Below, one piece after another: positions 16,271-24,389 of a stretch of 64,000 nt of DNA. A program made the position numbers and the translations under genes. This stretch comes from Natrinema salinisoli (GTDB taxonomy: Archaea; Halobacteriota; Halobacteria; Halobacteriales; Natrialbaceae), in contig NZ_CP084470.1 of the NCBI RefSeq assembly GCF_020405205.1, positions 186,001-250,000 on the forward strand, read 5' to 3'. The notes under the pieces are model-generated. The model was not told the DNA's origin. It worked only from the letters and a program-made list of their open reading frames with translations, and made no database searches. Positions within the stretch are counted from its first letter, which is position 1; every line of letters begins with the position of its first letter.

Positions 16271-17161
16271 CTATGTCCGACGCAGCGCCCGCCACTTCGC
16301 GGCGACGAACCCCGCGAGGATGAACGCGAACCCGGCGACGGTCGCGGGAGTCACTTCCTGGCCGAGCACGAGCCACCCCGCCAACGCCGCGAACACGGGA
16401 ATCACGTACTCGATGAAGCTCATCTCGATGGGGCCGAGGTCGTCCAGCAGCGTGAAGTACAGCAGGAAGCCACCGACGCCGGCGACCGCCGAGAGGTACG
16501 CGATGGCGCCGAGTGCTGACGGCGTCCACGTGGCGTCCGCGAACGACTGGCCGGGGAGCGCGAGCACGGCGGCGTGGAGGACGACCGCGCCGACGGCCAT
16601 CATCCACGCCTGCGTGGCGAGGAACGGCATCGACGGCGATCGGCTGTGGGTGACGACCGCGGCGACGGCGAACGCGAGCGCGGACGCGAGCACGAGCGAC
16701 ACACCGAGGACGCTGTCCGCGATGTTCGCGGGGTCGAGGTCGGCGATGACGACGACGCCAGCGAACCCAAGCGCGACGCCGAGCGCGGTGGCGGCGGTGA
16801 ACTCCTCGTCGGTGGAGACGAGCCGGGTGAGTGCGGGCGTCACCACGGGGACGAGACCCAATAGAACGGCGGCGACGCCGCCCGTGACGTACCGCTGGCC
16901 GGCGAAGAGGAACGCGTGGTGGGCGCCGATGATGAGCGCGCCGCCGACGAGCACGTAGACATAGTCGTCCCGAGTCCGGGGGCGGACGTCCGCGCCGGAG
17001 GCGAGAACAGCGGCGAACAGCAGCGCGGCAGCGACGTCGAAGCGCACGGCTGCAAACGGCACCGCGGGGAGGTCCGCGAGGCCGACGTCCGTCGCCATGA
17101 ACGCCGTCCCCCAGACCGCGCACAGCAGCAAGAAGCGGCCGACCGTCCGGTAGCGACTCAT
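16271..17161 (-). CDS. EamA/DMT-superfamily transporter
   Basis: A 296-residue membrane protein with about ten hydrophobic helices arranged as two EamA repeats (first: FLLLCAVWGTAFMATDVGL; second: SALAFAVAAVVTHSRSP). The motifs W-G-T-A-F and P-x-x-x-A-A-x-R in the first repeat, and GPIEMSFIEYVIPVFAALAGWLVLGQEVTPATVAGFAFILAGF near the end, are typical. It probably exports small metabolites; the substrate is unknown. Its base composition is visibly more GC-rich than its neighbours, suggesting separate origin. It stands alone, with a 110-bp gap to the MOSC pseudogene. Confidence 0.9.
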   Translation of the reverse strand: MSRYRTVGRFLLLCAVWGTAFMATDVGLADLPAVPFAAVRFDVAAALLFAAVLASGADVRPRTRDDYVYVLVGGALIIGAHHAFLFAGQRYVTGGVAAVLLGLVPVVTPALTRLVSTDEEFTAATALGVALGFAGVVVIADLDPANIADSVLGVSLVLASALAFAVAAVVTHSRSPSMPFLATQAWMMAVGAVVLHAAVLALPGQSFADATWTPSALGAIAYLSAVAGVGGFLLYFTLLDDLGPIEMSFIEYVIPVFAALAGWLVLGQEVTPATVAGFAFILAGFVAAKWRALRRT

Positions 17162-17327
17162 TCACGAGGAGGTCGCCGCCGGACGGCGAAATATGCGTCG
17201 AACCGCCCCAGCTATCCGAGCGTCCGGACGCGCTTGGCGACGGCGTCGACTTCGCGGTGTGGTGGATCGACTCCTCGAGGAGAGTGAGGATCTCTGGATC
17301 GTACCCGCTGATGTGTATTTCTAACCA

Positions 17328-17693
17328 ATGCCCGGGATCACCAATTGGCGACGCGAGAGCCGCTCGCAGACACTCGCGTATCGGAACACCGAGACCGATA
17401 TGCGAGTCGTCCTGCATCGAGCGCTGGACTCCTACCGGTACAAATGGAGTGGGGTAATCCTCGTCGACGGCTACCCGATCTGGTCGCAGGGGTACGAGAC
17501 AAAGGACGTGAAGTCGTTCCGTGACGCGCTTCGGGAGCGGCCAATCCCGGAACTCAGCTGTCAGGAGTGTCCGAACGTCGACGTCCTCCTGATGGAGATG
17601 GACACAGCAGAACACGATCCTCTCCGCATCGACGTACAGCCGTTCTTGTTCGAGCGTTTTCTCATCACGACCGTCGTCGACGATGCCACGTGA
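17328..17693 (+). CDS. DUF7568-like protein with an altered C-terminus
   Basis: A 121-residue protein. MPGITNWRRESRSQTLAYRNTETDMRVVLHRALDSYRYKWSGVILVDGYPIWSQGYETKDVKSFRDALRERP matches the conserved N-terminal two thirds of a haloarchaeal plasmid-associated family (DUF7568 as I recall it). After CQECPNVDV, where relatives have a second C-x-x-C zinc pair, the sequence changes to MDTAEHDPLRIDVQPFLFERFL and lacks it. The C-terminus is therefore probably replaced after recombination or a frameshift. It belongs to the plasmid-type set together with ArdC and SWIM genes. Confidence 0.6.
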   Translation: MPGITNWRRESRSQTLAYRNTETDMRVVLHRALDSYRYKWSGVILVDGYPIWSQGYETKDVKSFRDALRERPIPELSCQECPNVDVLLMEMDTAEHDPLRIDVQPFLFERFLITTVVDDAT

Positions 17694-17754
17694 GCGGAAC
17701 GCGTAGGCTTGGGTGGTGCCATTCGCAAAGTGCGTCGTACAGACCGCCCAGCGA

Positions 17755-17784
17755 TGTTTATCGCCCCAGAAGGGGTGAAGGGGC
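17755..17784 (+). promoter_or_regulatory. T-rich box plus GCCCC/GGGG hairpin motif, copy 2
   Basis: TGTTTATCGCCCC, then AGAAGGGGTGAAGGGGC, begins 57 bp before the TFB ATG at 17812. The GCCCC arm can pair with either GGGG run. Confidence 0.65.
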
Positions 17785-17811
17785 TGTTCCGTTGTCCCTT
17801 CGGAGCCAACG

Positions 17812-18735
17812 ATGGCAACGAGAGAGATCTATACGACGGCGTTCGACGAAGACGTCCAGACGACTACAACTGAGTGTCCTGATTGTGGTGGCAGTATTCG
17901 ACAGGCTGGCCATGAAACGAGCTGTGAGGACTGTGGACTCGTCCTCGAGGAGAACCAACTCGATCGAGAGCCCGATTGGGGGCGGAGTAACAGGCAGGAA
18001 TCGAAGAAACGGACTGGTGCACCACTGACGCCGACGCGTCACGATCGGGGTCTGTCCACCGAACTCGGCTATCATCGAGATGGGAACGGAAACACGCTCT
18101 CGAGTCAGAAGCGACGGCAACTGAACTGACTGCGTCGCGAACAGTCTCGAGCACAGTGGCAGTCAAAAGCGGAACGGAACCTCGCATATGGCCTCAGCGA
18201 AGTCCGGCGGATCGTCGCTCGTCTCGGTCTGGCGGAGAGTATCCGTGATCAAGCGTGTACGCTCTTCCGACGGGCTCAATCCGAGGGGCTCTGTCAGGGT
18301 CGATCGCTCGAAGCGGTAGCCTCAGCCAGTGTCTATGCAGTAACTCGGTGTAACGGACTCGGGCGATCACGCGCAGAAATCGCTGCCAGTGCTCGCTGTG
18401 ATCAGGGGAGACTCACCAACGCCTACGATGCGATGAACGTCGACCTCGAGTTACCGACACAACCAATTTCGGCGACCGATCGCATTCCAAAACTAGCGAC
18501 GGAGCTCGAGGTTCCGGACCGAGTCCGTCGACGGACAGTTGAGCTCGCACAGCAGGCGAGTGACGCTGGATTCACGATCGGACGTCGGCCGAGTGGCGTC
18601 GCAGCGGGGTGTCTGTATCTCGCTGCCGAGCGAGCTGGATTGTCTCTCTCACAGCGCCAGATCGCCGATACTGCAGGAACATCGCCGAATACACTTCGAA
18701 ACCGACGGGACGAGATACTCGAGCTCGACGCCTGA
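17812..18735 (+). pseudogene. tfb: transcription initiation factor TFB gene with one in-frame TGA
   Basis: The gene encodes a TFB of about 307 residues. The N-terminal zinc ribbon has Cys22, Cys25, Cys38 and Cys41. The B-finger/linker is GAPLTPTRHDRGLSTELGY...LSSQKRRQLN, then TGA at 18127-18129. The same frame continues without a gap as LRREQSRAQWQSKAERNLAYGLSEVRRIVARLGLAESIRDQACTLFRRAQSEG..., covering both cyclin-like repeats to TGA 18733-18735. Relatives have N-R-L-R-R at this point, so CGA to TGA explains the stop. The rest is well preserved, so the lesion is recent, or the downstream part is re-initiated (for example at ATG 18433). The hairpin motif lies upstream. Confidence 0.85.
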
Positions 18736-18923
18736 TCTGATCAGAAAGAACCGGATAGTGAGCGCCCGTTCGGATATATTTATCCAGCGACGGCGATGGG
18801 TGGCAAAGACGTTCGAGGATGCCCGGGAAGACATGGATGCGCTTCGGCGGTACATCTACCGGCTCGCAGCGGACTACATTAAATCCAGCCAGCAGACCCA
18901 CACGAAGAGTAATCCTTTTGGCT

Positions 18924-18943
18924 GTTGCACAGAATTATGCAAC
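18924..18943. promoter_or_regulatory. inverted repeat at the promoter of the HTH/nucleotidyltransferase pair
   Basis: GTTGCA - 8 bp - TGCAAC, ending 6 bp before ATG 18950, with a TATA-like region around 18909-18919. Its position over the transcription start fits autorepression by the HTH protein. Confidence 0.5.
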
Positions 18944-18949
18944 TATAGG

Positions 18950-19615
18950 ATGTACGACGTATGTGGCGAGAAGGAACTCAAGGTCATCCTCGCGCTTGAC
19001 CCGGGCGATTCCATCTCGGGCGTTGCGCGGAAGGTCGACGAGAATCGGGAGACGATTCGGCGCGTCGTGAACCGTATTGAGGAGGCAGGATACGTCGCGT
19101 ACGATGATGGCCTCCAGCTCGTCGACCAGACGATTCGAGACGCCGGTCTCGAGTTCCTGACAGTGTCAGCAGATATCTCCCCACCGTCAATCTCGGAGGC
19201 GTACGTCCTCCCGCAATTCGCCGGTATGGACTACGCCTTCACCGCCATCGATGCAGTCTACGTCTGGACCCGCGGTGGCTACCAGGTCGCTCGCGACCCA
19301 GCGGACTATCCGCTGTTCATCGCTGTCCACGAATCCGACCTCAACGCCTGGACGGAGTTCTTCGATCGGTTCGGAATCCCGACTTCGGAAGAGCGCCAGC
19401 CCGCTGAAGATGTCGATGGCGCCATTCAGGTCATTCTGGAGCCATGGTCACAGATCGATGCCGAGATGATCGACGGACGGCCTGTCATTCCGCTCCAAGA
19501 AACCGTGGCGTTCGCAAACGAGTACTATGCGACCTTCGAGTCGGCACTTGACATGCTCGGACGGATGTACGACGACGTCGACACTGACGCGAGCTACCGC
19601 ATGGAGCCAGCTTGA
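18950..19615 (+). CDS. winged-helix protein, probable antitoxin of a nucleotidyltransferase toxin
   Basis: A 221-residue protein from ATG 18950 (MYDVCGEKELKVILALDPGDSISGVARKVDENRETIRRVVNRIEEAGYVAYDDGLQLV). The N-terminal winged helix (about 1-60) is followed by a mixed domain of about 150 residues (VLPQFAGMDYAFTAIDAVYVWTRGGYQVARDPADYPLFIAV). In haloarchaea this architecture commonly precedes a nucleotidyltransferase gene, as here, with two bases between stop and ATG. The promoter palindrome supports autoregulation as in toxin-antitoxin operons. It was chosen over the longer upstream frame because that frame runs through the promoter. Confidence 0.75.
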   Translation: MYDVCGEKELKVILALDPGDSISGVARKVDENRETIRRVVNRIEEAGYVAYDDGLQLVDQTIRDAGLEFLTVSADISPPSISEAYVLPQFAGMDYAFTAIDAVYVWTRGGYQVARDPADYPLFIAVHESDLNAWTEFFDRFGIPTSEERQPAEDVDGAIQVILEPWSQIDAEMIDGRPVIPLQETVAFANEYYATFESALDMLGRMYDDVDTDASYRMEPA

Positions 19616-19617
19616 AC

Positions 19618-20313
19618 ATGAGTCAAGAAGACCGAAGCGAGGCACTCATCGAAGTGCTCGAAGAGTTGGAGCAGTCAAATATCGGGTTCGTACTCGTTGG
19701 AGGCTACGCGATCAGTCAGTTCGAGACGCGGTTCTCGACCGACCTTGACCTCGTTATCGCCCCCGACGACTATGACAAAGTCATTACCTTTATCGAAGCG
19801 CGCGGCTTCGAACGACAGGCCGATCTCGAAGTTCCACCAGAAGAGACAATCTATAATCGTGAAATCGAACTCTTCGAGCGCACCGAAGGGCTTCCTCACC
19901 CGGTCGGTGTAGACATCCTTGTGAACGGCCTCGGCTGCCGACAGACCGAGGCAGAGTGGTCGTTTGACTATCTGCGCACGCATAGTTCCCCGACGACGAT
20001 TTCGGGCGGGACTCGGTCGACGACTGCACGAGCAGCAGACGGGGAAGTACTCGTCGCGGCCAAACTCCATAGTGGCCGGAAAACGGATCTCGCTGACGTC
20101 CTTGCTGCGATCCCCTCGGTCGACTTAGATCTAGTCGAGACGCATCTGCATCGCGGAGATGCTAATGCCCTTCGTCAACAGCTCAGTGACGCACACACAT
20201 TCATCGAAGAGGGTGGGTTAGATCACCGTTTCAAGAGCATGTTCGGCCAATCCTCGGCCTCAGCCGAGGATATCGAGACACTCCTCGAGTTCCTCAAGCG
20301 GCAACAGGAGTGA
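19618..20313 (+). CDS. nucleotidyltransferase-fold protein (AbiEii/MNT-like, probable toxin)
   Basis: A 231-residue protein from ATG 19618. GFVLVGGYAISQFETRFSTDLDLVIAPDDYDKV carries the nucleotidyltransferase signature: Gly-Gly, then the metal-binding D-x-D in S-T-D-L-D-L, followed by HPVGVDILVNGL, a possible third acidic residue. Members of this superfamily are toxins in AbiE-type and MNT/HEPN-type systems, modifying tRNA or the partner protein. It is coupled to the upstream winged-helix gene. No HEPN gene is present, so the AbiE-like assignment fits better than MNT. Confidence 0.75.
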   Translation: MSQEDRSEALIEVLEELEQSNIGFVLVGGYAISQFETRFSTDLDLVIAPDDYDKVITFIEARGFERQADLEVPPEETIYNREIELFERTEGLPHPVGVDILVNGLGCRQTEAEWSFDYLRTHSSPTTISGGTRSTTARAADGEVLVAAKLHSGRKTDLADVLAAIPSVDLDLVETHLHRGDANALRQQLSDAHTFIEEGGLDHRFKSMFGQSSASAEDIETLLEFLKRQQE

Positions 20314-20402
20314 GAGAGCGCTCACTCCGACAGCAACAGCGACGGTAACTGCGAGTACCCGTCGCCGAAGTTGAGCTAAATAAGAGTGAGTTGGTGCCGT
20401 TT

Positions 20403-20428
20403 GTTGGCGCCTTGAGAGCACGGAGGCG
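20403..20428 (+). promoter_or_regulatory. hairpin motif family, copy 3 (weak)
   Basis: GTTGGCGCCTTGAGAGCACG followed by GAGGCG. GCGCCT pairs with AGGCG. It ends 7 bp before GTG 20436. Confidence 0.4.
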
Positions 20429-20435
20429 AATACCA

Positions 20436-20657
20436 GTGAACGACTCGTCAGATAAATCTGGAGAATCAGGTGGTCTTACACCGAACCAGCGTCTCGAAGC
20501 ACCGAATCATCGATTGATCGAGGCAGGTATCGCGACGATTCCAGATATGGAGACGCTCCAGGAGTGCGTTGCCTACGAGAACGTACACCAAAACCGGACG
20601 CAAATTCTGCGGCGGCTCAAGTGGAAGGCGGAAAAATTGCGTGAAAATGAAGAGTAG
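20436..20657 (+). CDS. small conserved haloarchaeal plasmid protein
   Basis: A 73-residue protein with a GTG start at 20436 just after the hairpin motif; no ATG is available until residue 38. The core APNHRLIEAGIATIPDMETLQECVAYENVHQNRTQILRRLKWKAEKLRENEE is helical and charged and resembles small hypothetical proteins in other haloarchaeal plasmids. No function is known. It is followed by the TTAACCAACAAT inverted repeat. Confidence 0.6.
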   Translation: MNDSSDKSGESGGLTPNQRLEAPNHRLIEAGIATIPDMETLQECVAYENVHQNRTQILRRLKWKAEKLRENEE

Positions 20658-20666
20658 GATCCGTTC

Positions 20667-20708
20667 TTAACCAACAATATGCGAGTTAGTTCACCTATTG
20701 TTGGTTAA
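20667..20708. repeat. long inverted repeat TTAACCAACAAT / ATTGTTGGTTAA, copy 1
   Basis: Perfect 12-bp arms (20667-20678 and 20697-20708) around an 18-nt loop containing TGCGAGT. A related, less perfect element with the same loop heptamer lies at 57322-57363. Both sit between two genes, directly before a hairpin-motif promoter. It could be a terminator, recombination site or regulator site. Confidence 0.65.
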
Positions 20709-20724
20709 AAGTATGTAGTCCCAC

Positions 20725-20755
20725 GTTTTTTGCGCCCCCAGAGAGAGCGAGGGCT
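20725..20755 (+). promoter_or_regulatory. T-rich box plus GCCCC hairpin motif, copy 4
   Basis: GTTTTTTGCGCCCCC, then AGAGAGAGCGAGGGC: GCCCC pairs with the downstream G-rich arm. The GTG start at 20789 is 33 bp further on. Confidence 0.55.
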
Positions 20756-20788
20756 TCATCAAGGGTCTTCGTCCAAAGGTGACTTCCT

Positions 20789-21136
20789 GTGAGTCAACAA
20801 CAGAGTGCCGACAACGTCTCAATCGACGACATCCCGGTTGATATCGATAACACGCAATCAGAGGACATCGATCCCGCTGACGTCCCCGACGAAATCGAGT
20901 CCATCACCCGTGGGCTTGCCGGCGAGCATCCACCGACGAACCCGCTGGTCGTTCTCAAAGCGGCTCGCTGGTGGCACATTCACGGCAAGGGCGGAACGGA
21001 TCCCGCCTTCCGGTGGGCTATCGAATGGGCACGTCACCTTGCGACCGACACGCCCAGCGACGTCGATCTGTTCGACGAGTACCTCGAGTACCTCATCACA
21101 GTCGGCTTCGCTGACGAATCCCACGAACTCCGGTAA
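20789..21136 (+). CDS. hypothetical haloarchaeal plasmid protein, 115 aa
   Basis: The GTG start at 20789 follows the hairpin motif. The N-terminal 45 residues are acidic and probably disordered (VSIDDIPVDIDNTQSEDIDPADVPDEIESI). The C-terminal part LVVLKAARWWHIHGKGGTDPAFRWAIEWARHLATDTPSDVDLFDEYLEYLITVGF is helical and well conserved-looking. No known function. It precedes the ArdC gene by 85 bp. ArdC has its own hairpin motif, so it is probably transcribed separately. Confidence 0.65.
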   Translation: MSQQQSADNVSIDDIPVDIDNTQSEDIDPADVPDEIESITRGLAGEHPPTNPLVVLKAARWWHIHGKGGTDPAFRWAIEWARHLATDTPSDVDLFDEYLEYLITVGFADESHELR

Positions 21137-21148
21137 CCGAGAGCTCGG

Positions 21149-21176
21149 TTTTTATACGCCCCGAAGGGTGCGGCGC
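21149..21176 (+). promoter_or_regulatory. T-rich box plus GCCCC hairpin motif, copy 5
   Basis: TTTTTATACGCCCC, then GAAGGGTGCGGCGCG, 46 bp before ATG 21222. It overlaps a good TATA box (TTTTTATA). Confidence 0.65.
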
Positions 21177-21221
21177 GTCCTGAACTGACGCAGTCGCCGA
21201 GAACTTTATTCGGTGAACACA

Positions 21222-22166
21222 ATGGCTACGACCAGTGATTCGTCGGTTTCCTTCGAGGAGACCGACACGCGAGACGACGAAATGAACAGCACCATCGAAC
21301 AGTGGATCGACGACCTCGTCGCCGGCGTCGACGACGTGCAGGCTAGCGACGAATTCCAGGAGTGGCTTGACGTCCAGAGTCGCTTCCACGACTATTCGTA
21401 TCGAAACACGCTCCTCATCAAGCACCAGTGTCCCGAGGCGACCCGGGTGGCGGGCTACCGGACGTGGCAGGAGGAGTTCGACCGCCACGTCAAGGAGGGC
21501 GAGTCGGCCATCTGGATCTGGGCGCCGATCATCACCAAGCAGTGCCCGGAGTGCGAGAACTCGCCGAGTTACCACGAGGACAGTGACTGTGACTACGACG
21601 AGACGCCGCCCGAAAAGTGGTCGAAAGGCCTCGTCGGGTTCAAGCCAACCCCGGTGTTCGACGTCTCGCAGACCAAGGGTGAGGCGCTCCCCGACCTCGA
21701 CACGGAAGCGACCGGGGACGCCAGCGACCTCGTCGCTCAGCTGACTGAGACCGCTGACGAACTCGGCGTGACGGTTCAGATAGTTCCAGACGAAGAGTGG
21801 ACACACGGGGAGGCGAAGGGTATCTGTGAGCAATTGAGTCTTTTTGACGTACAGCCGCTTGTCGAGGTTCGTGATCGAGAAAACAAAGCCGATATCGCAC
21901 GGACGCTGGTCCACGAGTACGCGCACGCCCTGCTCCACTTCGACATCGACGACGACGACACTGAGCGGTCGAAACGCGAAGTCGAGGCCGAGGCCGTCGC
22001 GTACGTCGTCGGCCGGTACTGCGGGCTCGACACCAGTGGGTCGGCGTTCTACCTGGCCGCATGGGAGTCAGACGATCCGGAGGTTGTTCGAAACCGGCTC
22101 GACCGGATCAGTCGAACGGCAGAGGAGATCATCGATATCGTTGACGAGGTGATGGAGGATGAGTGA
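21222..22166 (+). CDS. ArdC-like protein with an M78/IrrE-type metallopeptidase motif
   Basis: A 314-residue protein from ATG 21222 (GTG 21213 is in frame but lies before it). The N-terminus resembles the ArdC ssDNA-binding domain (FHDYSYRNTLLIKHQCPEATRVAGYRTWQEEFDRHVKEGESAIWIWAPI), with an inserted Cys-rich loop CPECENSPSYHEDSDC. The C-terminal half carries ARTLVHEYAHALLHFD, i.e. HExxH at His231/His235, and a downstream E-x-E-A-x-A-x-x-V. ArdC proteins are antirestriction factors of conjugative plasmids. The peptidase may cleave a repressor or regulator. It overlaps the next gene (ATG inside its end) and is part of the plasmid-type set. Confidence 0.88.
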   Translation: MATTSDSSVSFEETDTRDDEMNSTIEQWIDDLVAGVDDVQASDEFQEWLDVQSRFHDYSYRNTLLIKHQCPEATRVAGYRTWQEEFDRHVKEGESAIWIWAPIITKQCPECENSPSYHEDSDCDYDETPPEKWSKGLVGFKPTPVFDVSQTKGEALPDLDTEATGDASDLVAQLTETADELGVTVQIVPDEEWTHGEAKGICEQLSLFDVQPLVEVRDRENKADIARTLVHEYAHALLHFDIDDDDTERSKREVEAEAVAYVVGRYCGLDTSGSAFYLAAWESDDPEVVRNRLDRISRTAEEIIDIVDEVMEDE

Positions 22167-22371
22167 TCGAAATCTACTCCTCGAGATCGTCACTGCGCTC
22201 GAAGAACAGGGACTCGGTCGTGACGAGTACCAACTGCAACGAGTGGTCGATGTCGAAGCGCTCGAGCAACTCGTCAACTCAGCACGTGCTGATCTCGAAG
22301 TCAAATTCTCGGTTGGTGAGTTCCGTCTCTGCGTGACGCAGTCCGATGTGCAGGTTCTTGAAAGCCCATAG
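22159..22371 (+). CDS. HalOD1-like small protein
   Basis: A 70-residue protein whose ATG overlaps the last 8 bp of the ArdC gene, so it is translationally coupled. LLLEIVTALEEQGLGRDEYQLQRVVDVEALEQLVNSARADLEVKFSVGEFRLCVTQSDVQVLE follows the HalOD1 plan: helix, V-D-x-E-A-L, then beta hairpin. The P-P-L motif is replaced by Y-Q-L. Association with ArdC suggests an accessory role, but no function is known. A hairpin follows the stop directly. Confidence 0.7.
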   Translation: MSDRNLLLEIVTALEEQGLGRDEYQLQRVVDVEALEQLVNSARADLEVKFSVGEFRLCVTQSDVQVLESP

Positions 22372-22396
22372 TAGGAGAATCTAGCTGGTTCTCCTA
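22372..22396 (+). terminator. hairpin directly after the ArdC/HalOD1 operon
   Basis: TAGGAGAA - 9 nt - TTCTCCTA, perfect 8-bp arms starting at the base after the stop codon. There is no long T-run, so it may be a terminator or RNA-stabilising structure. Confidence 0.45.
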
Positions 22397-22689
22397 TCGT
22401 ATCGCGCTCGAGGAGCCGCCGGTCTCGACAGTCACCGCTCGAGGAGGCTATGGGCGAACAGACACAGTTAGGGGAGGAAGAAAAACGGTTGCTACCGTTG
22501 TGTCCATACTGTGGAAAGTAGTGATTCCGGTATACACACAGTCCGATAGAACATAACGCATCACCGTATGGCTGTCGAGTGGCGTCGCCAGACCTCTGGG
22601 GATACTCTGCCATCGATGCGATTGCGACTACCGATGCTACATATTTTAGACCGGCGCGATCAACGCGATTTTGAACCGCATTCAGGGAA
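22397..22689. other. stretch with a possible 23-residue zinc peptide
   Basis: At 22450-22521 a short frame reads MGEQTQLGEEEKRLLPLCPYCGK and stops. The C-P-Y-C pair suggests the start of a truncated zinc-finger protein. Nothing else coding is visible. Confidence 0.35.
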
Positions 22690-22953
22690 TTAGTTTTCCG
22701 GCATCGTCACTCGAAGTTCGCCGTCAACCTCGTAAAAGTAGCCTCGCTCGATCAGCCGGGAGAGTGCATGAGTCGCGTCCTCGGATTCGAGAGCTACGTC
22801 ATCAATACTGCAAAGAACCTCGATCGCTTGCTCTCGAGGGATCGACTGCACATCTTCTGCTTCAGCCGAATTGAAACTGTGAGTACAAAGGACATCGTAT
22901 GCGTCCAAAATCCACTCTGGAAGCGGCGGTCGTGGATCAGAGAGATCCCTCAT
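22690..22953 (-). CDS. hypothetical haloarchaeal protein, 87 aa
   Basis: The frame from ATG 22951-22953 gives MRDLSDPRPPLPEWILDAYDVLCTHSFNSAEAEDVQSIPREQAIEVLCSIDDVALESEDATHALSRLIERGYFYEVDGELRVTMPEN. The C-terminal A-T-H-A-L-S-R-L-I-E-R-G-Y-F-Y-E-V-D-G-E-L-R-V is winged-helix-like (helix then beta wing), so it may be a small DNA-binding protein. It is on the opposite strand to its neighbours and its promoter should lie in 22954-23020. Confidence 0.6.
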   Translation of the reverse strand: MRDLSDPRPPLPEWILDAYDVLCTHSFNSAEAEDVQSIPREQAIEVLCSIDDVALESEDATHALSRLIERGYFYEVDGELRVTMPEN

Positions 22954-23126
22954 CTCGACTGTGTACGCTACTCTTTGCTATCGACTTGGTTAAGCGTATT
23001 CCTCAGCGAGGTACAGGACTGACGCCGTGAGATACCAATCGGTCTCGGAATACTACTTCGCACAAACGGAAACTACGATCCTACTCAGAATTGTCTTTCC
23101 ACAACCGATTCCAGGACTTGAACGTT

Positions 23127-23156
23127 GTTTTTTCGCGCCTGATGGGTGAGGCGCGA
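23127..23156 (+). promoter_or_regulatory. T-rich box plus GCGCC hairpin motif, copy 6
   Basis: GTTTTTTCGCGCC, then TGATGGGTGAGGCGCGA: CGCGCC pairs with GGCGCG. It ends 23 bp before ATG 23180. Confidence 0.6.
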
Positions 23157-23179
23157 CGACATGTGCCTCGAGAGTACCC

Positions 23180-23743
23180 ATGAGTACAGATCGACCGATT
23201 CACTGCGAGCAGCAGCAGGATTACTACCACGATCGCGGCGACACCACTGACCGAGAGCAGCGGTATCCCGGTGATGTCGCTCGACTGAACGAGCACGAGC
23301 TCATCGCAATCGACGAGTGGCTACCAGGCAGGGAACCAACCCCATACGAGATCGATCTCACCAACGGCTACGAGTACCGGACACGCTACTGGCGCTGCCG
23401 AAACTGTGGTCAAGAACGAAATCGTCGCGAGGAGTTCAGCAATCAGTGTGAGACACCAGCACCACCGACTCCACTCGAGGCTGGCGGCTACTCGATCGAC
23501 GAGCCACGAACACGTCGTGCTCTGAACGAGGATATGGACGTCCGCTTCGCTATGGTGGGTTCTCTCTATGAGGTTGTTAGCGACAGTGGAAATACCTACG
23601 AAGTCGACAGCGAGAGCGAGACGTGTACCTGTCCGGACTTTGAGCAGCGCCAGCCAGACGATGGCTGTAAGCATCTTCGGCGTGTCGACCTCGAAATCCG
23701 TACCGGACTAGTTCCCGCACCAGATGGGACATTCAGTCACTGA
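23180..23743 (+). CDS. SWIM zinc-finger protein
   Basis: A 187-residue protein from ATG 23180. The C-terminus has a SWIM finger, YEVDSESETCTCPDFEQRQPDDGCKHLRRV, with Cys149, Cys151, Cys163 and His165 (CxCx11CxH). A second metal site is likely at Cys73/Cys76 (WRCRNCGQ) with Cys90. SWIM fingers bind DNA or proteins in recombination and transposition factors. This one belongs to the plasmid-type gene set. The hairpin motif lies immediately upstream, giving a leader of about 20 nt. Confidence 0.85.
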   Translation: MSTDRPIHCEQQQDYYHDRGDTTDREQRYPGDVARLNEHELIAIDEWLPGREPTPYEIDLTNGYEYRTRYWRCRNCGQERNRREEFSNQCETPAPPTPLEAGGYSIDEPRTRRALNEDMDVRFAMVGSLYEVVSDSGNTYEVDSESETCTCPDFEQRQPDDGCKHLRRVDLEIRTGLVPAPDGTFSH

Positions 23744-24212
23744 CTCAGGTAATGTAGTCGTCACTCAAGACTATTTGTAGCCCCGAACGGGTGGTCGAGT
23801 GTTAGATCGTCAGAGTATGTTCGTTGGATCGTCACAGTGTGATCGCAAAGGGTCTGAAATGTCGCTCAACGCGCGACTGGGAACCCGCCACGGTGAGTAG
23901 GGAGCAGTCACAAGATCATAGTTGGCGACCTTGTGATACAACCGATCGATCTGTTTCGATTGTTTAAATGACACGATGCATAGTGTGTTGGATTATTAGA
24001 TAATAAGTCGGTATACCGGTCGTTACGGACACTAACCTCTATATGGTTGATCAAGGCTCGCTCAATGTTTCAAGTGACGAGTTTTCCCAGAATGGTATGT
24101 AGTATCGACAGACAACCGGCCGCCATCACTTAGTATCATCAGTTCAGTTAACATATTGGCGGATATCGAAGTTTCCAGTAACGAGAATAGGAGACACATT
24201 CAGCATCTAATC
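23744..24212. other. stretch with an orphan hairpin motif and no clear gene
   Basis: It contains the hairpin motif at 23773-23800, followed by only a 27-codon frame (ATG 23816) without similarity, so the gene it served is probably lost. The remainder is AT-rich and includes the promoter region of the next operon. Confidence 0.5.
23773..23800 (+). promoter_or_regulatory. hairpin motif, copy 7 (orphan)
   Basis: ATTTGTAGCCCC, then GAACGGGTGGTCGAG. It is clearly of the same family, but no intact gene follows. Confidence 0.5.
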
Positions 24213-24389
24213 ATGTCACAAGACATCACGCCACGAGTACTCCAATTGTTCAAGATCAAACTTAAGAATCATCCGGATATCTCTGCAGAGACAGTAGAAG
24301 GATTGCTTCAAGAGCAGGGGAAGAATGACTTCGGTGACGATGACGAACTCCTGGATACCGTCGTCGAAATGATAGAGGACGACGAATGA
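24213..24389 (+). CDS. 58-aa acidic protein coupled to an SMC-like ATPase
   Basis: ATG 24213 gives MSQDITPRVLQLFKIKLKNHPDISAETVEGLLQEQGKNDFGDDDELLDTVVEMIEDDE. It is small, helical, and acidic at the C-terminus, with no recognised domain. Its stop overlaps the start of the ATPase gene (ATGA), so the two proteins are probably made together and may interact. The earlier in-frame TTG at 24156 is less likely as the start. Confidence 0.65.
   Translation: MSQDITPRVLQLFKIKLKNHPDISAETVEGLLQEQGKNDFGDDDELLDTVVEMIEDDE

Noticed and set aside
16203-17615. 470-codon minus-strand frame over the EamA transporter
   Set aside because: Its composition is almost only Arg/Gly/Pro and it lies out of frame with the recognisable EamA protein. 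It is a high-GC shadow frame.
17560-18180. Basic minus-strand frames over the tfb pseudogene (17561-17818, 17758-18120)
   Set aside because: They are shadows of the tfb sequence and lack start signals or recognisable domains.
20667-20708. Inverted repeat considered as a CRISPR repeat unit
   Set aside because: There is no regularly spaced array. The second copy is 36 kb away. No CRISPR array or cas gene was seen anywhere in the window.
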